DNA from: Mugil cephalus
Lineage: Eukaryota > Chordata > Actinopteri > Mugiliformes > Mugilidae
Length of the DNA: 64,000 nucleotides
Assembly: GCF_022458985.1 (NCBI RefSeq)
Contig: NC_061773.1
Location: forward strand, 5,028,001-5,092,000
Direction of reading: 5' to 3'
Made by a program: the position numbers and the translations under genes. Shown piece after piece: positions 37,560-50,735 of the stretch (position 1 is the stretch's first letter; each line of letters begins with the position of its first letter). A model generated the notes under the pieces. The model was not told the origin of the DNA. It saw only the letters and a list, made by a program, of their open reading frames with translations, and did not search any database.

Positions 37560-39310
37560 TAGATTAATCTAACTACAACTGCTACTTAATGTTAGCATAT
37601 AGCTAGACTTACCTTTAGCATGCTCCCCAGCTAGCATGCTTGCTACGTAGCCACAACCACTAACTCCCTCGCTCCGCTGCCAGGGACATATTCTGTACGG
37701 CAACCCTCTGTTCAACTCACACAGGAGAGCAATGGCGGATTTGGCAACAAATCCACGGCAGCCGACCTCCACTGGGCGCACACGGGCACTTCAGCTTCGC
37801 TGCTTCGCGTCCGATGCCAACTCTGCATATCTGTTTCTCTTGCACTCATTCGCCTCTTCAACTCTGTCTTCCCAGGGGACGGTTAATTCCACAAAATACA
37901 CTATCCTTTCTTTCTCAGACCACAACAGCACGTCCAGTCTTTTGAGGGTCATGGCTATCTGTTGTGGAACGCTCAAACCGCCATCTAAATCGGTCCTCAG
38001 CTCCCAGGCCCCGCCCACAATTAGCTGCCCCGCATTATGCCTGAATCTCGCTGGTCTGGCCTTATCTCCCTCCTGAACAAACATAATATGCTTATTCTCC
38101 TTTGTAGCAGCTGAGGAATTTGCTTCAATCCGTTTTTCCTCAATTGCAGCTGCTAAGCATTTCAGAACCTGGTTGTGGCGCCAGGTGTATCTCCCTTGGG
38201 AGAGACTAACCCTACAACCTGACAAAATGTGGCTGAGCGTACATTCACAAGAACAAAGTGGGCAGGCAGCATCCTTCCCTAACCACTGGTTAAGGTTTTG
38301 CGGAGATAGCAGCACATCATAAATTGCCCCTATCATAAATCTAATCCTACTGGCCTCCATTCTCCACAGCCCTCTCCACGACACCTTCCTTTTCTCTACA
38401 CTCTCCCAGTTCACCCACTGTCCTTGCTTAGCCTGCGACACTGCCTTCGTGCATCTCATTACTTCCTCTTGCTTATGAATTTCCTCCTCTACCATCTTCC
38501 TCTTTTCCGCCGCGGACGCCTTGCTCCACAGAGGTTTCCCTGCACACAGTCCCTGGCCACCACGCCCTTGCTGCACATGCCCCATGATATCCCTGCCTGA
38601 GGGCAGCCTGTGCCTCCTGAACCGCGTCTCTTGGGTTCCACTTCCTCCCTGTTTTAACCGTGGGGGCTGTACGCTTGACTACTGGATCTTTCGACTGAGT
38701 CATCAGTCAGAGTCATCTCCAGTCTAGCCTTAGCACACTTAAACTCCTCTGTTAGACTAGTTACTGGGAGCTCCAGTATGCCTTTCCCATACAAGGTGCA
38801 CCGCTTAAGCAGCGTGAGACACCAAGCCATCTCTTAATTGATGAGTTAATCATCTTTTCAAGCTTCTCAACCTTTGTCAGAGGAACCTCATACACTGTCA
38901 GTGGCCACATTAGTTGGGGCAATAACCCGAATTGCATGCACCATAATCTCAGCTTTCCTGGGAGCCCTGACTGGTCTATGCTTGAAATACCTTGGATCTT
39001 GTCTCAATCCCTCAAACTGTGCTACATCGCTGAGACTTTCGTCATACCACCTTCCCAGACTCTTCACTGGCTTCTCTAGCACTGTGGAAATCACCTCCTC
39101 CTTTATAACAAATTTATTATCTACTACCTTTCCTTTAACAACTGAGATTCTCCTAGACTTACTCGCTTCACCTTCATCCTAGCCCACTGCAAGTTGCTGT
39201 TTAACTTATCCAGCAGTCTGCTAGTACATGGAGCAGTTGACGTCACAGTCGTCATGTCATCCAGCTAGGCCCTAACTGGGGAGAGGCAAAGCCCTTCATG
39301 CAGCTTTTCT
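37560..39310 (-). mobile_element. R2-like (restriction-like endonuclease) LINE, 3' half
   Basis: The minus frame 37791-38585 (264 residues) is the C-terminal region of a non-LTR retrotransposon protein. It holds a C-P-L-C..H-I-L-S-G-C zinc knuckle, then V-L-L-W-S-E-K-E-R and F-V-E-L-T-V-P-W-E, the core of a restriction-like endonuclease. The end (P-V-E-V-G-C-R-G-F-V) continues in another frame at 37700-37781. Reverse transcriptase remnants lie at 38888-39300, with the L-D-D of the active site after a stop. It is 5' truncated and frameshifted, so inactive. It is the better copy of the element at 3562-5680. Confidence 0.75.
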
Positions 39311-40540
39311 CCACCTACCACCCATTTCAAGGCCCCAATAATCAATATCTATTACTAATCTGGTGGCTTCATCAGTCTGTGATATAGAAAAAAAAATTAT
39401 TGCATGTATGGCAGATGTGAAGCCTGCAAGGATCTTATATTCCCTGTGGCCGTGGATCCTGCAACAAAAAACAACATTGTGTCTTGGAGTGAGTGGGTGA
39501 CAAGGTCAAGGACCAAAAAACTGCCAGATGGCACTGCGACTGAGTTTGACAAGAAAAACACAACTCTGGAGATGAAAGTTGTTAACGTTCAGAAACTTGT
39601 AGAGCTAACCAAGACAGACCTGCCATGTGTCCGTCTATTCATTTGCTGTATTGTTAGATGAATCAATTACTCTTAATTTTTAATCCCTTCATGAAATGTG
39701 TCAGACTCTTATACTATAGTTGTGTTTTTTTCAATTTAATGTTTTGACACAAAAACATAACAAAAATTAATGTAAAAAAAACTGCTTTAATGTTACGGTG
39801 ATGAAATAATTGTTAATATTAAAATAATATTCTTTGTTAATAATGCTTATTTTTCTTTCTTTGCGCACACTGAAGTCTTGTGGTTTCATATTTCTCAATT
39901 AAAAATGTGTAATGAATTTATTTCCTCAATGAAAAAAAAAATGTCTGAAAATACCTAAAAATATAGGTTATAATTTCACATTAAAAGTTTAAATTAGATC
40001 CTACTTGTAAAAATTACATACCTTAGGCAGTTTTCTTTTCTTCTTTTCTGTTATTGTGCAAGTTCTTCCTGCTTGCATGCACATGCCAGGTGTAACCATG
40101 GCAGACACGTGACTACAAACAACCAGTGGGAGTGCGTTTCTGGCGATACCCTCTGAGATCAGTTTCATTTGAAACTCACTTCATCTTTTGCTTTTTTTAA
40201 CTTTCAGCATGGTGTGCTGAAGAAACCTGGGATTTTCCAGCGGCAAACAGAGTTTGGACACCAGTTATCCTGTAACACCGTGCAGAAGGGATTTATGATG
40301 CACAAACAAGGTGACATTACTGTTTGTGGGCTATATTGAATTGTAAAGGACCGCATCTATCCATGATTTTCTTTGACTGTCCTATCTAATGTGCTCCGTT
40401 CTCAAACTTCTGTGTTCTCTGTGCTTTTGCAGCTGTACGAAGCAAGAGGTGGTATAGTCCATAGCCGCAAGGAGGATCTATGGTAAACTGTCAGATGAAG
40501 ACGATGCCATCTTGGACGGAAAGCTTGTGTGGGTCATCTG
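39311..40540. other. No gene supported; one short orphan frame
   Basis: The plus frame 39404-39661 (85 residues, with C-E-A-C and W-S-E-W) has some resemblance to proteins encoded by unclassified fish repeats and no splice context. The rest is AT-rich. Confidence 0.3.
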
Positions 40541-40544
40541 GCCT

Positions 40545-41210
40545 CCACTTTTTTTTTTTTAAACAAAGTATTTTTATTTTTTCCAGTTGTAAAAGGAACA
40601 ATTTGACATACATTTCAATACAATCCCACCCCGCACACAACCCCACCCCACTGTACCACCATTATTATTTAAATAACTAAATACTAAATAAATAAATAAA
40701 CAATTGAAAAAGGGAGGGGTTACATCTACTCATTTAAGATATCGGAGGCATCTATCTTTTCAACATGATCTAAAACTGGTTACCATAAAGGGCAGAGCCT
40801 CTTGTGGCATAGCGGATTTTTTCTAAAGTCAGATGGTGCAGAAGGTCTCTGATCCACTGATTGAAGGTAGGGGAGGGGGAGATTTATCTTTCCATTTAAG
40901 CAATATGAGTCTTCTAGCCAGTAGCATCGCAAAGGCTATCATGTTTTTGCTATGTCGAGTGGAGCAGAAGTCCTGCGGTACTACACCAAATATTGCTGTT
41001 ATGGCAAGAGGTTCCATGGGCATTCCTAGTAGGTCAGAAAAGAGTTTGAATATAGATTGCCAGAACTTAATTTTGCCAGAAGTTAATTTTGGGCAGAGTC
41101 AGAACATATGTGATAAAGTGGCAGTTGCTGCTCGACAGCGGTCACAAAAAAAAATATCTAGCATCTCATCACTAGAGAGTTGCCTGGGACGTCTTTAACA
41201 GCATGAAAAA
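40545..41210 (-). mobile_element. L1/Tx1-type LINE 3' end with A-tail
   Basis: Minus-strand translation at 40829-41023 includes A-I-T-A-I-F-G and L-L-A-R-R-L-I-L-L-K-W-K, the characteristic C-terminus of ORF2 in this clade. The T12 run at about 40549-40560 on the plus strand is its poly(A) tail. It is strongly 5' truncated. Confidence 0.7.
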
Positions 41211-41388
41211 TTGCACTGAATTTGTTTTTATTAATGCATGTTTTATACACTTACACACAAATCATATGTGTCATACAAATTAAATTATGATAAGTTTAAT
41301 ATATACATATAAAATAAGCCCCTCCCTACACATTTGACCAACAGCGGTGGGACCACTGTGGGGAAAACCACCAATCCAATGCAACAAT

Positions 41389-41856
41389 CAGTGCGTTTAC
41401 ATGCAGAGCTTAATCGAGCTATACTCAAAATTTGACTTTCTCACTCAAGTCCTTGTCCCAGTTCACATGCAGCGCAAGAAAATCGAATAACTGTTCTCCT
41501 CTTCCACACTAGGTGGCGATAGGTGTCTTTTCAGTGGGTTAATACCACGTTAATACGGCCCGATTTCCGGGTGACCTATTACGTGATATAATAAACAAGA
41601 ATCGTTCATGCAGCGTACCGGCATTTCAAACAACAACTTTTTGTTCCGGGGTCACACGCCAGCACAGCGGCCGTGGAGCATGCGCACACGCATTATCTGA
41701 TGAAAACCCCGATTCCAATCGCATTATCTGGGGCTTCAATCGGACAATGAGAACTCCGATTCTAATCGGAGTAACGTGTTTACATGCACTTAAGTTCTCC
41801 TGTTATATTCCGATTAAGGCAATAATTCGATTTTTCACGTGCATGGAAACGCACTG
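41389..41856. mobile_element. MITE with cagtgcgtttacatgca termini
   Basis: Left end cagtgcgtttacatgca; right end tgcatggaaacgcactg, its near-perfect inverse. Length 468 bp. Internal subterminal repeats (gtgtttacatgcac, and gattctaatcgga-like words) also occur in both orientations. No coding capacity. Confidence 0.8.
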
Positions 41857-42643
41857 AGTGATACCCAAGGTGTGAGATGCTAATACACCCTTAGAAACAA
41901 CCAGAAGTGTGTGGTTGTATCCAGGCCCGGATGCAGATCTTTTCATGCAGTGCATGTTGATGGCTCAGATCTTGTTCTTACCATTCAGCTTGACCTGTAC
42001 AGCAAGCCTTGGCTCCTGCCTGCCGTTGCTGCACCATTTCAATTCAAACTACCTGGCTGGATGAGAAAAGCAAGGCATGTGGAGATGATTCATGCACTCA
42101 CGACCAACCAATAGGCGAAAAGGTCAGCCAGTGTGGACAGCCCCTTCATCTGCATTACATTACATTGTGCATGCTAAAGTGCGTGGATCAATAAATAAAT
42201 AAATTTAGCTTTTATGGCATATATTTTGGTATTTATTTATTTAATTATTTATGCCTATATATGTTTAGGTATTAAGTGATTCATTTATTCATTATGGCAT
42301 ATATTTTGGTATTTTTATTTATTAATTTATTTTTAGTTATGAGTGTTATTATGAGTTGGTCCTCCATAGTTTTCTACTCCTTATGAGACTAACTTGATGC
42401 TAGCGGCTCGGCCCCCTAGTCCACCTTCCACTGAGACAAAGAGAGTCGACTGACAGGAGGGTTCACTCCATTCATTCCTATGGAACCAACATGACCAGGT
42501 GCTTAGACCGATGCATAAAGTGAAACCTCATGTCATCCAGCCTCTATCGCATGCACATGGCGATATATCGAGGCCTGTGAAAGGCCTATTTATTTGTGTG
42601 TGTGAGAGTTAAAAATAAAACTAGTTTGTGCCCTTCCAAACAG
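41857..42643. other. Noncoding repeats left of fragment C
   Basis: Includes a duplicated AT-rich phrase (ggcatatattttggtattt at about 42216 and 42296) and TTTA-rich tracts. No Ig, signal-peptide or stalk exon of the receptor family is visible, so fragment C has no 5' half nearby. Confidence 0.5.
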
Positions 42644-43615
42644 AAAGGTCAAAATGGGAACTGGTAGTAGTTGTGTCGTGTCTTGGAGCAGCTGTGGTTC
42701 TGATCTTAGGGGTACTGGTACTTCTTGGAACCAAAAGAAGAAGAGGTGAGGGCATTGTGTCATTGTGTCAATTGTCATTTAAACTTGTACGTCTAAACAG
42801 ACTATTTTTTTATATGCCTGCAGGCAGTACATGTACGGTGTTAACACAATTCCAGATGTTTCATAACATAACAAAGTGTTTATTGTCAGTTTGGGCTGGG
42901 ATTACATTGAAAAAGGATACATGACTTAAATACATTAACTGTGTTAATGTATTTGTGAAGTATATACACACTGATTATTTAAAGTATTTATAAATAAATG
43001 ACTAATGTTACTCCCATAGCTATAAGCATTTCTGACAGTTGTGACTGATCAGGCTTGTTCTCTACATCACTTTTATTTATACATGGATGTTTAATTTGCA
43101 TTTATTTCTGAAGTTGTGCTTTGGTTTCTGTCTCAGATGATGGAAAGTATTTGGTAAGTATCAACGATAGACACTCCTTCTACTAACTGTCCTCACTCGC
43201 TCTTCCTTCAGTCTAACACCTTATTAAATCATCTGCAGGCTGGCTTTGATGAAACCTACAGTATTGTCACCTATGAGTTCACAAATGGTGAGCTGTGGTT
43301 TTATTTCTGAATACATAGACAGACTGTGAACAAGTACAATGGATTCATTTGCTCTGTGTTTTTCTACATTTCTGTCTTTGTTGTGACTGTTACTACTATG
43401 CTGAATACAATGACTGTTTTAGAGGAACAACTGAAAAACACACTGAGCTGATTAAATACTGATCAGCCACTTGGTGGTGCACATTCTGCTGAAAACTGCT
43501 AAAGACTAGACATCCATGTTGTTACTGGTTCAATAATGAAATGTGTGCATTATAAAATGAACATTTACACATATAAATCTAAATCATATTCATGTTTTTA
43601 CTTCTCATAGAGTGA
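42644..43615 (+). pseudogene. C: orphan 3' end of a receptor-family gene
   Basis: Exons 42644-42745 (membrane segment ending T-K-R-R-R), 43137-43153 (D-D-G-K-Y-L), 43239-43287 (A-G-F-D-E-T-Y-S-I-V-T-Y-E-F-T-N) and 43611-43615 with the TGA stop. The two tail exons correspond to the short tail of gene A; the membrane exon resembles gene B more. The exon equivalents of 14257 and 14927 in gene A were not found. All splice sites seen are intact and no stop interrupts the exons, but with no start or ectodomain nearby this is a truncated relic unless it is spliced to a distant upstream gene. Confidence 0.75.
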
Positions 43616-44329
43616 CAACAGCTGCATCAGCCCTGAGAGATAAAGTGTACAGCTTTGCAGTGTTAAAGTTCAGCTGTTGCTTTTCTGCCATCTCCTCTGA
43701 TTTCTCATGTTCTGGGAAAATGGTAACTTAAATTAGTTCACCCAAGTCTTAACTTTACATTAACTGAACTATAAATGTTTATAATTTTTGCAAATATGAA
43801 GAGGTATCAGCTTCAACTAAATGTTTTAAGTTTATTGTGTGAAGTTGATCTGACTCCATATTATATGTTTGCCAATCTCAATATTTTAACTTTGAGCATG
43901 TGACCCCTGGTGATAACTCAGCTTTCTGAACATGCACTGTGTAATGAGAGGAGGCTTCAGTTTCCTTCTTCTACTTGCCAAGCCTGCGAGTAGGGATGTG
44001 TGATGCCACTATTTTTCCTTTCGATCTGATATCAAGTAATACCAAGTCTAATATCCCAATACTGATACTAAGTATGAAATGTGTATGAAAATGATGATAT
44101 TTACAATGAACATTTGTGAATGTAATTATGAAGAATATATTTTGTACCTCTGTAAAAGAATAAAACAAGCTGCCAAATATCGACTTCTCTTTAATCAGAA
44201 CAAATAAAGACAATCTGTGCAAATCACATTTTAAAAAAATCTCTAAGGCAAAAAAAGAAAATAAGAACAATTGCTCTGATTTCAATGTTTCCCTGCGCTC
44301 CCTCTCTCTCACGCTCTTTGCCTTGGCGT
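43616..44329. other. 3' flank of C and a dispersed repeat
   Basis: Noncoding. The segment 43990-44110 (gatctgatatcaagtaatac, ctgatactaagta) is probably a piece of a dispersed repeat. Confidence 0.4.
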
Positions 44330-44515
44330 TTGGGTGGCACAGTGGTTTGGCGGTTACCACTGATGCCGCCCGCAGTGAGAAGATCTGGGTTTGAGTTATT
44401 CTCAGGCTTTTCTGGGTGGAGTTTGCATGTTCTCCCTGCGTCAGCGTCTCTGGGTACTCTGGGTTCCTCCCATTTTCTAAAAACATGCTTGTTAGGTTGA
44501 TTGGTGATTTCTACA
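44330..44515 (+). mobile_element. tRNA-derived SINE, tail-truncated
   Basis: Begins gggtggcacagtggtttggcg (A-box like) and reaches tctgggtttgagtt (B-box like) about 45 bases on, then the shared SINE body gtttgcatgttctccctgcg. The distal half found at 33610-33890 is missing. Confidence 0.75.
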
Positions 44516-44770
44516 AGAAATTCAAGTTAACTGAACAAAATGTCATTACAACTCCAAGCATTAGTATGTAGAACTCAACATTTTAAGTTGTTATTTACAA
44601 GAAAATCAAGCTATCTGAACATAATTAGTTGGCAGAATTTCATGTAGTTCTCCTCAAAACTTAAGATTTTCAGTTAGACTTCAAAACATGAAAATCTATT
44701 GCAGACAGTTGCCTTAAATTTTTGAGTTTTGGTAGGCTTTTCATTTTAACAGTGTAGCTGAGTATTATGC
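44516..44770. mobile_element. MITE-like AT-rich repeat
   Basis: Inverted and repeated acaagaaattcaagtt / acaagaaaatcaagct words and an end reading cattttaacagtgta suggest a small non-autonomous element. Ends are approximate. Confidence 0.35.
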
Positions 44771-45039
44771 TTTAAAAAATAAAAACCATAAACACAAAAG
44801 TTGAAGTTCAGTTTCTTTTTTATTTGTTCACAGTGTAACACAAAACATATGCTTGTACCTGTTCTTTACATACATTTGTGGGTTCAACATAGACATGAGA
44901 AATAGTTAACCTGTCAGAATAGTAGTTGCATAGTTATTTACAGTTGTGGGTTTAAATGTGAAGAGCTTTACACACGCACACACTCCCACTATGCATGTTT
45001 TTCTGGCCTGTAGATTCACTTCTGATAGCTGTTGTGGTT

Positions 45040-45049
45040 TTCCTGTGAA
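45040..45049 (+). promoter_or_regulatory. TTC-N4-GAA site upstream of gene D
   Basis: TTCCTGTGAA, 75 bases before the start codon. The surrounding gtggttttcctg(t/a)gaac is one of the few stretches of the 5' flank shared with A, B and E, besides cagcttcatcATGGCTGG at the start. Confidence 0.4.
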
Positions 45050-46450
45050 CAGTTTATGCTACTTGGTCAACGTCTGCAGTCACACACTCAGTTATCTGCT
45101 TTAACAGCTTCATCATGGCTGGACGCCTGTTGCCCATCATCCTCATGTGTAAGTTGAAAACTTCCTTTAGATTTAGTCAGTGAGCCACATTTTGTCTTTT
45201 TATGGTTGGTGATTTTTTTTGCGTGCTGTTATTGTGTTCATTTGTTGAGGAAGTGCGGTGTGTCATCACAAACTAATATCCGTAGTGAGACAAACTGTCC
45301 ATTCTGTCTATAATTGTGTATTTGTTACTGTGATAAGGAACTTCACTGTTCAGTCCAAATCTTATTTAATAATTTAATAATGAGTTATTATTACATGGAT
45401 TTACATTGCTGATATATTTTACTTTCAACAGGTTCCTTTCATAAGATTCAAGTACGAGGTCAGTCTGTGAGTTATAATCTTTCCAGTTCTTTCTAGTGTA
45501 ATCAAACTTTAGAAGGACAACGTGTTGCATTTAGTTTTTGTAGCTTTGTCAGTTTAACAAAACATCATTCAGAGTAATTATTCTCATAACAGTCTAACTT
45601 GAACATTAAAGATGACTCAGACGTATCACTATGATCACTATGTTGAATGTTAATTTTAAGATATAATGACAGTGAAACTAGAACTTCTGTGAATGTCAAC
45701 ACAGATTCAGACAGTTACACTTGACTTCAGATTCATGTTATATTTCCTGACTTCTAATAATCCTCATGTACGTAGGTCAAAGACCAGAGTTGAGCGTTCA
45801 TCCTACTGAAAATGTTTATATGTTCACTTGTTCTCTGCCTGCATCTGTGGAACATGATACAACATGTAACCTGTACTTTGGAGAAGAGTCGTCCAGTAGT
45901 AACAGTTAAAACCTGGAAGACAAGGAGCTCAAAAACCAACCAGTTGTTCTGTCTGTTTACTGTTCAGACTAATGATTTGTGGAAGTATCTATGCTCCGTT
46001 CAACAAAAGGAGGCCAGCTGTGATTACAGTCTGGAATATGAAGTCAACTCAACTCTGTCTCTGGCTCCTCGTAGTGATAGATACAACCTGAGAGGTAAGT
46101 CAACGATACTAGTTTACAGTAAATGACCACATGTTCTTTGAAATTTATCAAATAAATATCAAATCAACTGCTAATCAATTGAACAAGCATATTATTTGCA
46201 TGTTAATGAGACAGTCATACAGTCAAACATATTGAAGTCAAAATAAACTCATCTCTCTCTTACTCATTCTCTCACTTTCTGTTCAATATGGACTAAAATG
46301 CTTCTCTCTTAATGTACTTGTTATAGTTTATAGAGTATCCTGTGAGTCATGACTTAGAATACTTTATTTATTATCAGTGTTTTATCTTCATAAAATTGTA
46401 ACTTGTGGCCAGGTTAAGTATTGAGGCAAATAATTATTTCTATATTCCAG

Positions 46451-46516
46451 ATTATTTTTATTGTCATGTTTCTCTGTGTACTTGTGTACACAGAGAAACA
46501 TGACAATAAAAATAAT
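46451..46516. repeat. Perfect 31-bp inverted repeat with a 4-base loop
   Basis: Arm 46451-46481, loop TTGT at 46482-46485, arm 46486-46516. All 31 pairs match. The arm contains gtacacagagaaacatgaca followed by ataaa, which resembles a LINE 3' end, so it may be two inverted LINE tails. It lies in the intron after the Ig exon of D and runs into an (AAT)n tract to about 46565. Confidence 0.9.
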
Positions 46517-46565
46517 AATAATAATAATATAATAATAACAATAAAAAAAATAATAATAATAATAT
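46517..46565. repeat. (AAT)n microsatellite
   Basis: Interrupted AAT/AAC repeats directly after the hairpin. Confidence 0.85.
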
Positions 46566-47589
46566 TACCACCACCAGGGTTTTGAAAATAGTTGTACAGT
46601 GTTGTCGTTTTGACTGCATCAGCTGTTTAGAAGATCCCGTTTGTGTCACTGTTAAACTGAATTCATGGATTTATCATGATATTTTTTCATTCATTCCTTA
46701 GGTTAAAGCTTTTCAATAACCACATATGAACTGCTGCCTTTATCTGTTACTTTCTCATTAAATAATCCTGGACTCTAGTTCAACATTGATAGTTTCGACC
46801 TTACCAGATGCCTGGTAGTGGGTAGGCGCCCAGTAGTGGGTCAGTTCTTCATTAACTTTTCTTTCCTGGGAACCATGAATGTCAGAATACACCTATAGAT
46901 GCTGAGAAATGTCACAAACTAACCTTTTTGTGTCGTCTTGTTGTGAATTAACACATTTCACAATCATGTAACAATAATTTTTTCTACAATCCAAGTGCAA
47001 TAAACACACTGACCTCCTTGAGCTTTTATTTTGGTACTTTCGGTTTCCGGCATTTGAATTTGCATATTAGCTAAATATTTAGTTTCACCCGAAACATTTA
47101 TATTTAGTATTAATATTTAGGTGTAACAGTTAATATCTTGATTTAACTATTTAAAATATCTCTAAGTTGACAAATATTGTTGTAAATGTGCAAAAAAGTG
47201 ACTCAAAAATTCACCAGTTTTTCAAACACTGAAGCTATATGTGACAAAGTGTTGCTTTTATTTTCAGAGTGAGCGGCTTTACAATAGGCACTCCATGATT
47301 GTATTGTATTGTATGTTCTGTGTTTGTCTGGGCAGAAATATCATCAGTGTTTATTCTTAATGCAAATCTATTTTCTTTATTGTAGACTTTTTCCAAAACG
47401 AATCAAATGGAAGACAATGTGTGACCACTATGACCACAGGTAGAAAAATATCCAAACAGATGAGAACATCTGAACTTGTTACTTCTGTAAAAGACTGCAC
47501 ATTGTAGTTTTGTATTAACACAGGCAGTTCAGCTGTTAACATGTCAAGAGACACCACTCCTACCTCCTCTGACAACATTACATACGTTT

Positions 47590-48540
47590 GACGGTGCCAT
47601 TTAAACAGTGGTTTAAAAGTAACAGGACACCTGACTGTTCAGTGTTCCTTGGCGAACTCTATGTTGTTTTACAAAGCGCTCCCATGTGTGAGTTAATGGA
47701 TTGTTCCCCTTTACACTAAGGTCAAGTCATGCGTCAGTAAGAGGAATAAAAAGCTGACCGTGAGAAGAGATCTAATAATGAAACTGAAAAAAAAGGAATA
47801 TATATCAGAAAAACTCCTTTATGAGAACACCGTGTTTCGTGTTCTCATGAGTGATGCAGGCTTATTACTCACAACCTGGTTTATCAACCAACGATGAGGA
47901 TGCAATAAGACAACATACAGACCGGTGGCATCTAGCAGTGTAACCTCCTGGCCCCCGACCCGGTAACCTGTATAACAGAGTGTTCCTCAGTACGGTGTCT
48001 GCAGTGGCTCATTAAACGTCAGCACTAACACAGTGACTGATCTACACACCGGAAGCCAACACATTCTATACACGTTGCCCCTGAAAACAATATTGTCATG
48101 ATAAGACCATGATAAGACCATCAGATAAATAAAACATGAGACACAATTCTCAGAGACAGAAAGCTGCAGCTTACATAAACACACAAAAGCAAACTAGTTG
48201 CAGTTTTACGCTTCAGAAAGAAGAAGGAACACAAAAAAAGGAACACTGTGACCTCACCTCTGCGTTCAAACGTGGTGGCGCTTCGGTTTTGTCTTGGCCA
48301 CATACGGCTGCTAGTTTTATCTGACACGCTGATATTTCTCAGTGACTTCATCACCGAAGGAAGCAGAGTCATCCAGTTATTTTTGAAACCTTTTATTTAA
48401 GGACTCTGGATTTAAAAAGACAGGGCGTAGCACACCATATTGACCTGAATCAATTTAAATTAAAGCTGATGTGTTTAAGAATAAACCAAAAACTAAAAGA
48501 TGGTCATAGTGTTTAACTGTTGTCTTACACTCTTCTCTCT
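47590..48540. other. Intron of D without recognised features
   Basis: No exon or clear mobile element seen; the frames at 47987-48372 overlap on both strands and lack motifs. Confidence 0.4.
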
Positions 48541-49984
48541 TTTGTTTTTCTTTTACTCTTCAGACTCGACTGCTTCCACTACTGTAACAATGAGAAAAGT
48601 TACATCAGCTAACGTATGGTATACTCTGAATATGACAGGAAATAGTTTAGTGCCCAAAGGTTGGTTATTATTATTATTTATTTTATTTATTTATTCTTTA
48701 CATGAAATTGACATATTTTATTCATTTTTTAAAATTGACTTCTTTCTTTGTAGGTACTATGGATAACATGAACCACGCAACAAATAATAAGACTACAGGT
48801 ATTACTGTTATGTTATATACAACATGTAAAAACCAATCCACAAAATCAACTCGTACGAATTTTCATTATGTTACGAATAACTCAAGTAAAACACAAGTCG
48901 GTTTTTCTTTGTATTCACATTTTGTAATATGCTTCAGTTGCTCCATCAGGTCAGACTGAGAACACTGATAGTTCTTCTGTCTCGGTCACATCAGAGAAAC
49001 CAACAACAGGTGACATGTTACGTTCTCAGAGATTCACTTCGTTTTCTGAAAGTTTGTAATGTTAATAACTTTTGATATTTTTGTGTTTTCTGATATAACT
49101 TAGTCATAACTCCAGATATTTTGACCTCAACTAACACAACCACTATGAATCCAGATCCTGGTGATGTACAAACAGGTAGGGAACATTTGTATTATTTTAA
49201 GAAAAAGCTGAGATGCTTTGATTGTGAGTCTGCTTGTTCCATTAACCACTCACTTTATTTTTCTGTCTTCAACCATCAGTCACTGCCAGTCTCAGCTCTA
49301 CTACCTTTCCCAAAACAGAAACACAGTAAAAAACACAGCTGTGACTGCCATCTTAGTGGTGCTGGTAATTCTTGGAACCAATAGAAGTGGTGAGAGCAGT
49401 GTGTCATATAATGTCATGTACACTGTATGTCTTTATTATATATCAGGGAATGTCACATAATTGTCTAATGGGCTGATTTTATTTTTACTAAGTATTATCA
49501 CTTTACAATCTCTGTGCTTTACTTCTGCATTAACGTGGTTGGGTGTTTGTGATCTAGCACCTTGTGACTGTAAAGCAAAACAACTTTATTACTCAGTCTG
49601 ACATCTCTCCTCTCTACTTTGTATTTCATGTTTCAGGGACGTCTTCACACACAAGGTAAAAAACTAACATATATACATACATACAGAAGTTTAGCTTCAG
49701 GAGAAGCTCTTAATTTGTCATTAATCTCTGGGTTTTAAACTCACATAAGTCAAAGACAGAATCTGAGGACATACTTTATGTCCTTCTGACTTTGCTACTG
49801 ATTTACTAATCATTTGTACATGTCTGTGAGTTGCAAAAGTAAATCAACCCTTGTTTGGAGGGTGTGACCCACTTGTGCAGCAGTAACAGCAACTAAATGT
49901 CAGCCGTCTACAGCAGCTTGGAGGGATTTAAGGCCATTACTCAGTACAGAACTGTTTCATTTCTGAGATACAGTTAGGCCCATA

Positions 49985-50735
49985 TACACTCACCGGACAC
50001 TTTATTATGTACACCTTGCTAGTAAAAGGTTGACGTGATAGCATCATGCAGTTGCTGCAGATTTGTCGGCTGCACATCTATGATGCTGATCTCCCGTTCC
50101 ACCACATCCCAAAGGTGCTCTATTAGATTGAGGTCTGGTGACTGTGGAGTTTATTGAAGTTCAGTGAACTCATTGTCATGTTCAAGAAACCATTTTGAGA
50201 TGATATGAGCTTTGTGACTCGGTGCATTATCCTGCTGGAAGTAACCATCAGAAGATGGGTCCACTGTGGTCATAAAGGGATGGACATGGTCAGCAATAAT
50301 ACTCAGGTAGGCTGTGGCGTTTAAACCATGTTCAATTTCTACCAAGGGGCCCAAAGTATGCCAAGAAAATATCCCCCACACCATCACACCACAACCACCA
50401 GCCTGAACCATTGATACAAAGCAGGATGGATCAATGCTTTCATGTTGTTTACGCCAAATTCTGACTCTGACATCTGAATGTCACAACTGAAATCGAGTCT
50501 CGTCCGACCAGACAACATTTTTCCAATCTTCTATTGTAGTCTCAGTTTCCTGTTCTTACCTGACAGGAGTGACCACCCAGTGTGGTCTTCTACTGCTGTA
50601 GCCCATCTTCTTCAAGGCTGGACATGTTGTGCGTTCAGAGATGATATTCTGCATTCATTGGTTGTAACCAGTGGTTGGGTTATTGTTGCCTTTCCATCAT
50701 CTCCAACCAGTTTGCACATTCTCCTCTGACCTCTC
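49985..50735 (-). mobile_element. Tc1/mariner-type remnant in a D intron
   Basis: Left terminus cactcaccggacactttatt is a frequent fish transposon end. The minus frame 50151-50411 encodes G-V-M-V-W-G-I-F-S-W-H and Q-Q-D-N-A-P-S-H-K, the catalytic region of a Tc1-like transposase. The N-terminal part (50420-50735) is frameshifted and the right terminus was not found. Confidence 0.75.

Noticed and set aside
37791-38585. 264-residue frame, one of the longest in the window, considered as a host gene
   Set aside because: Zinc-knuckle and restriction-like endonuclease motifs identify it as the end of a LINE protein, and it is frameshifted on both sides.
44330-44400. A functional tRNA gene
   Set aside because: The A- and B-box-like words belong to a SINE head; no cloverleaf or 3' acceptor stem is completed.
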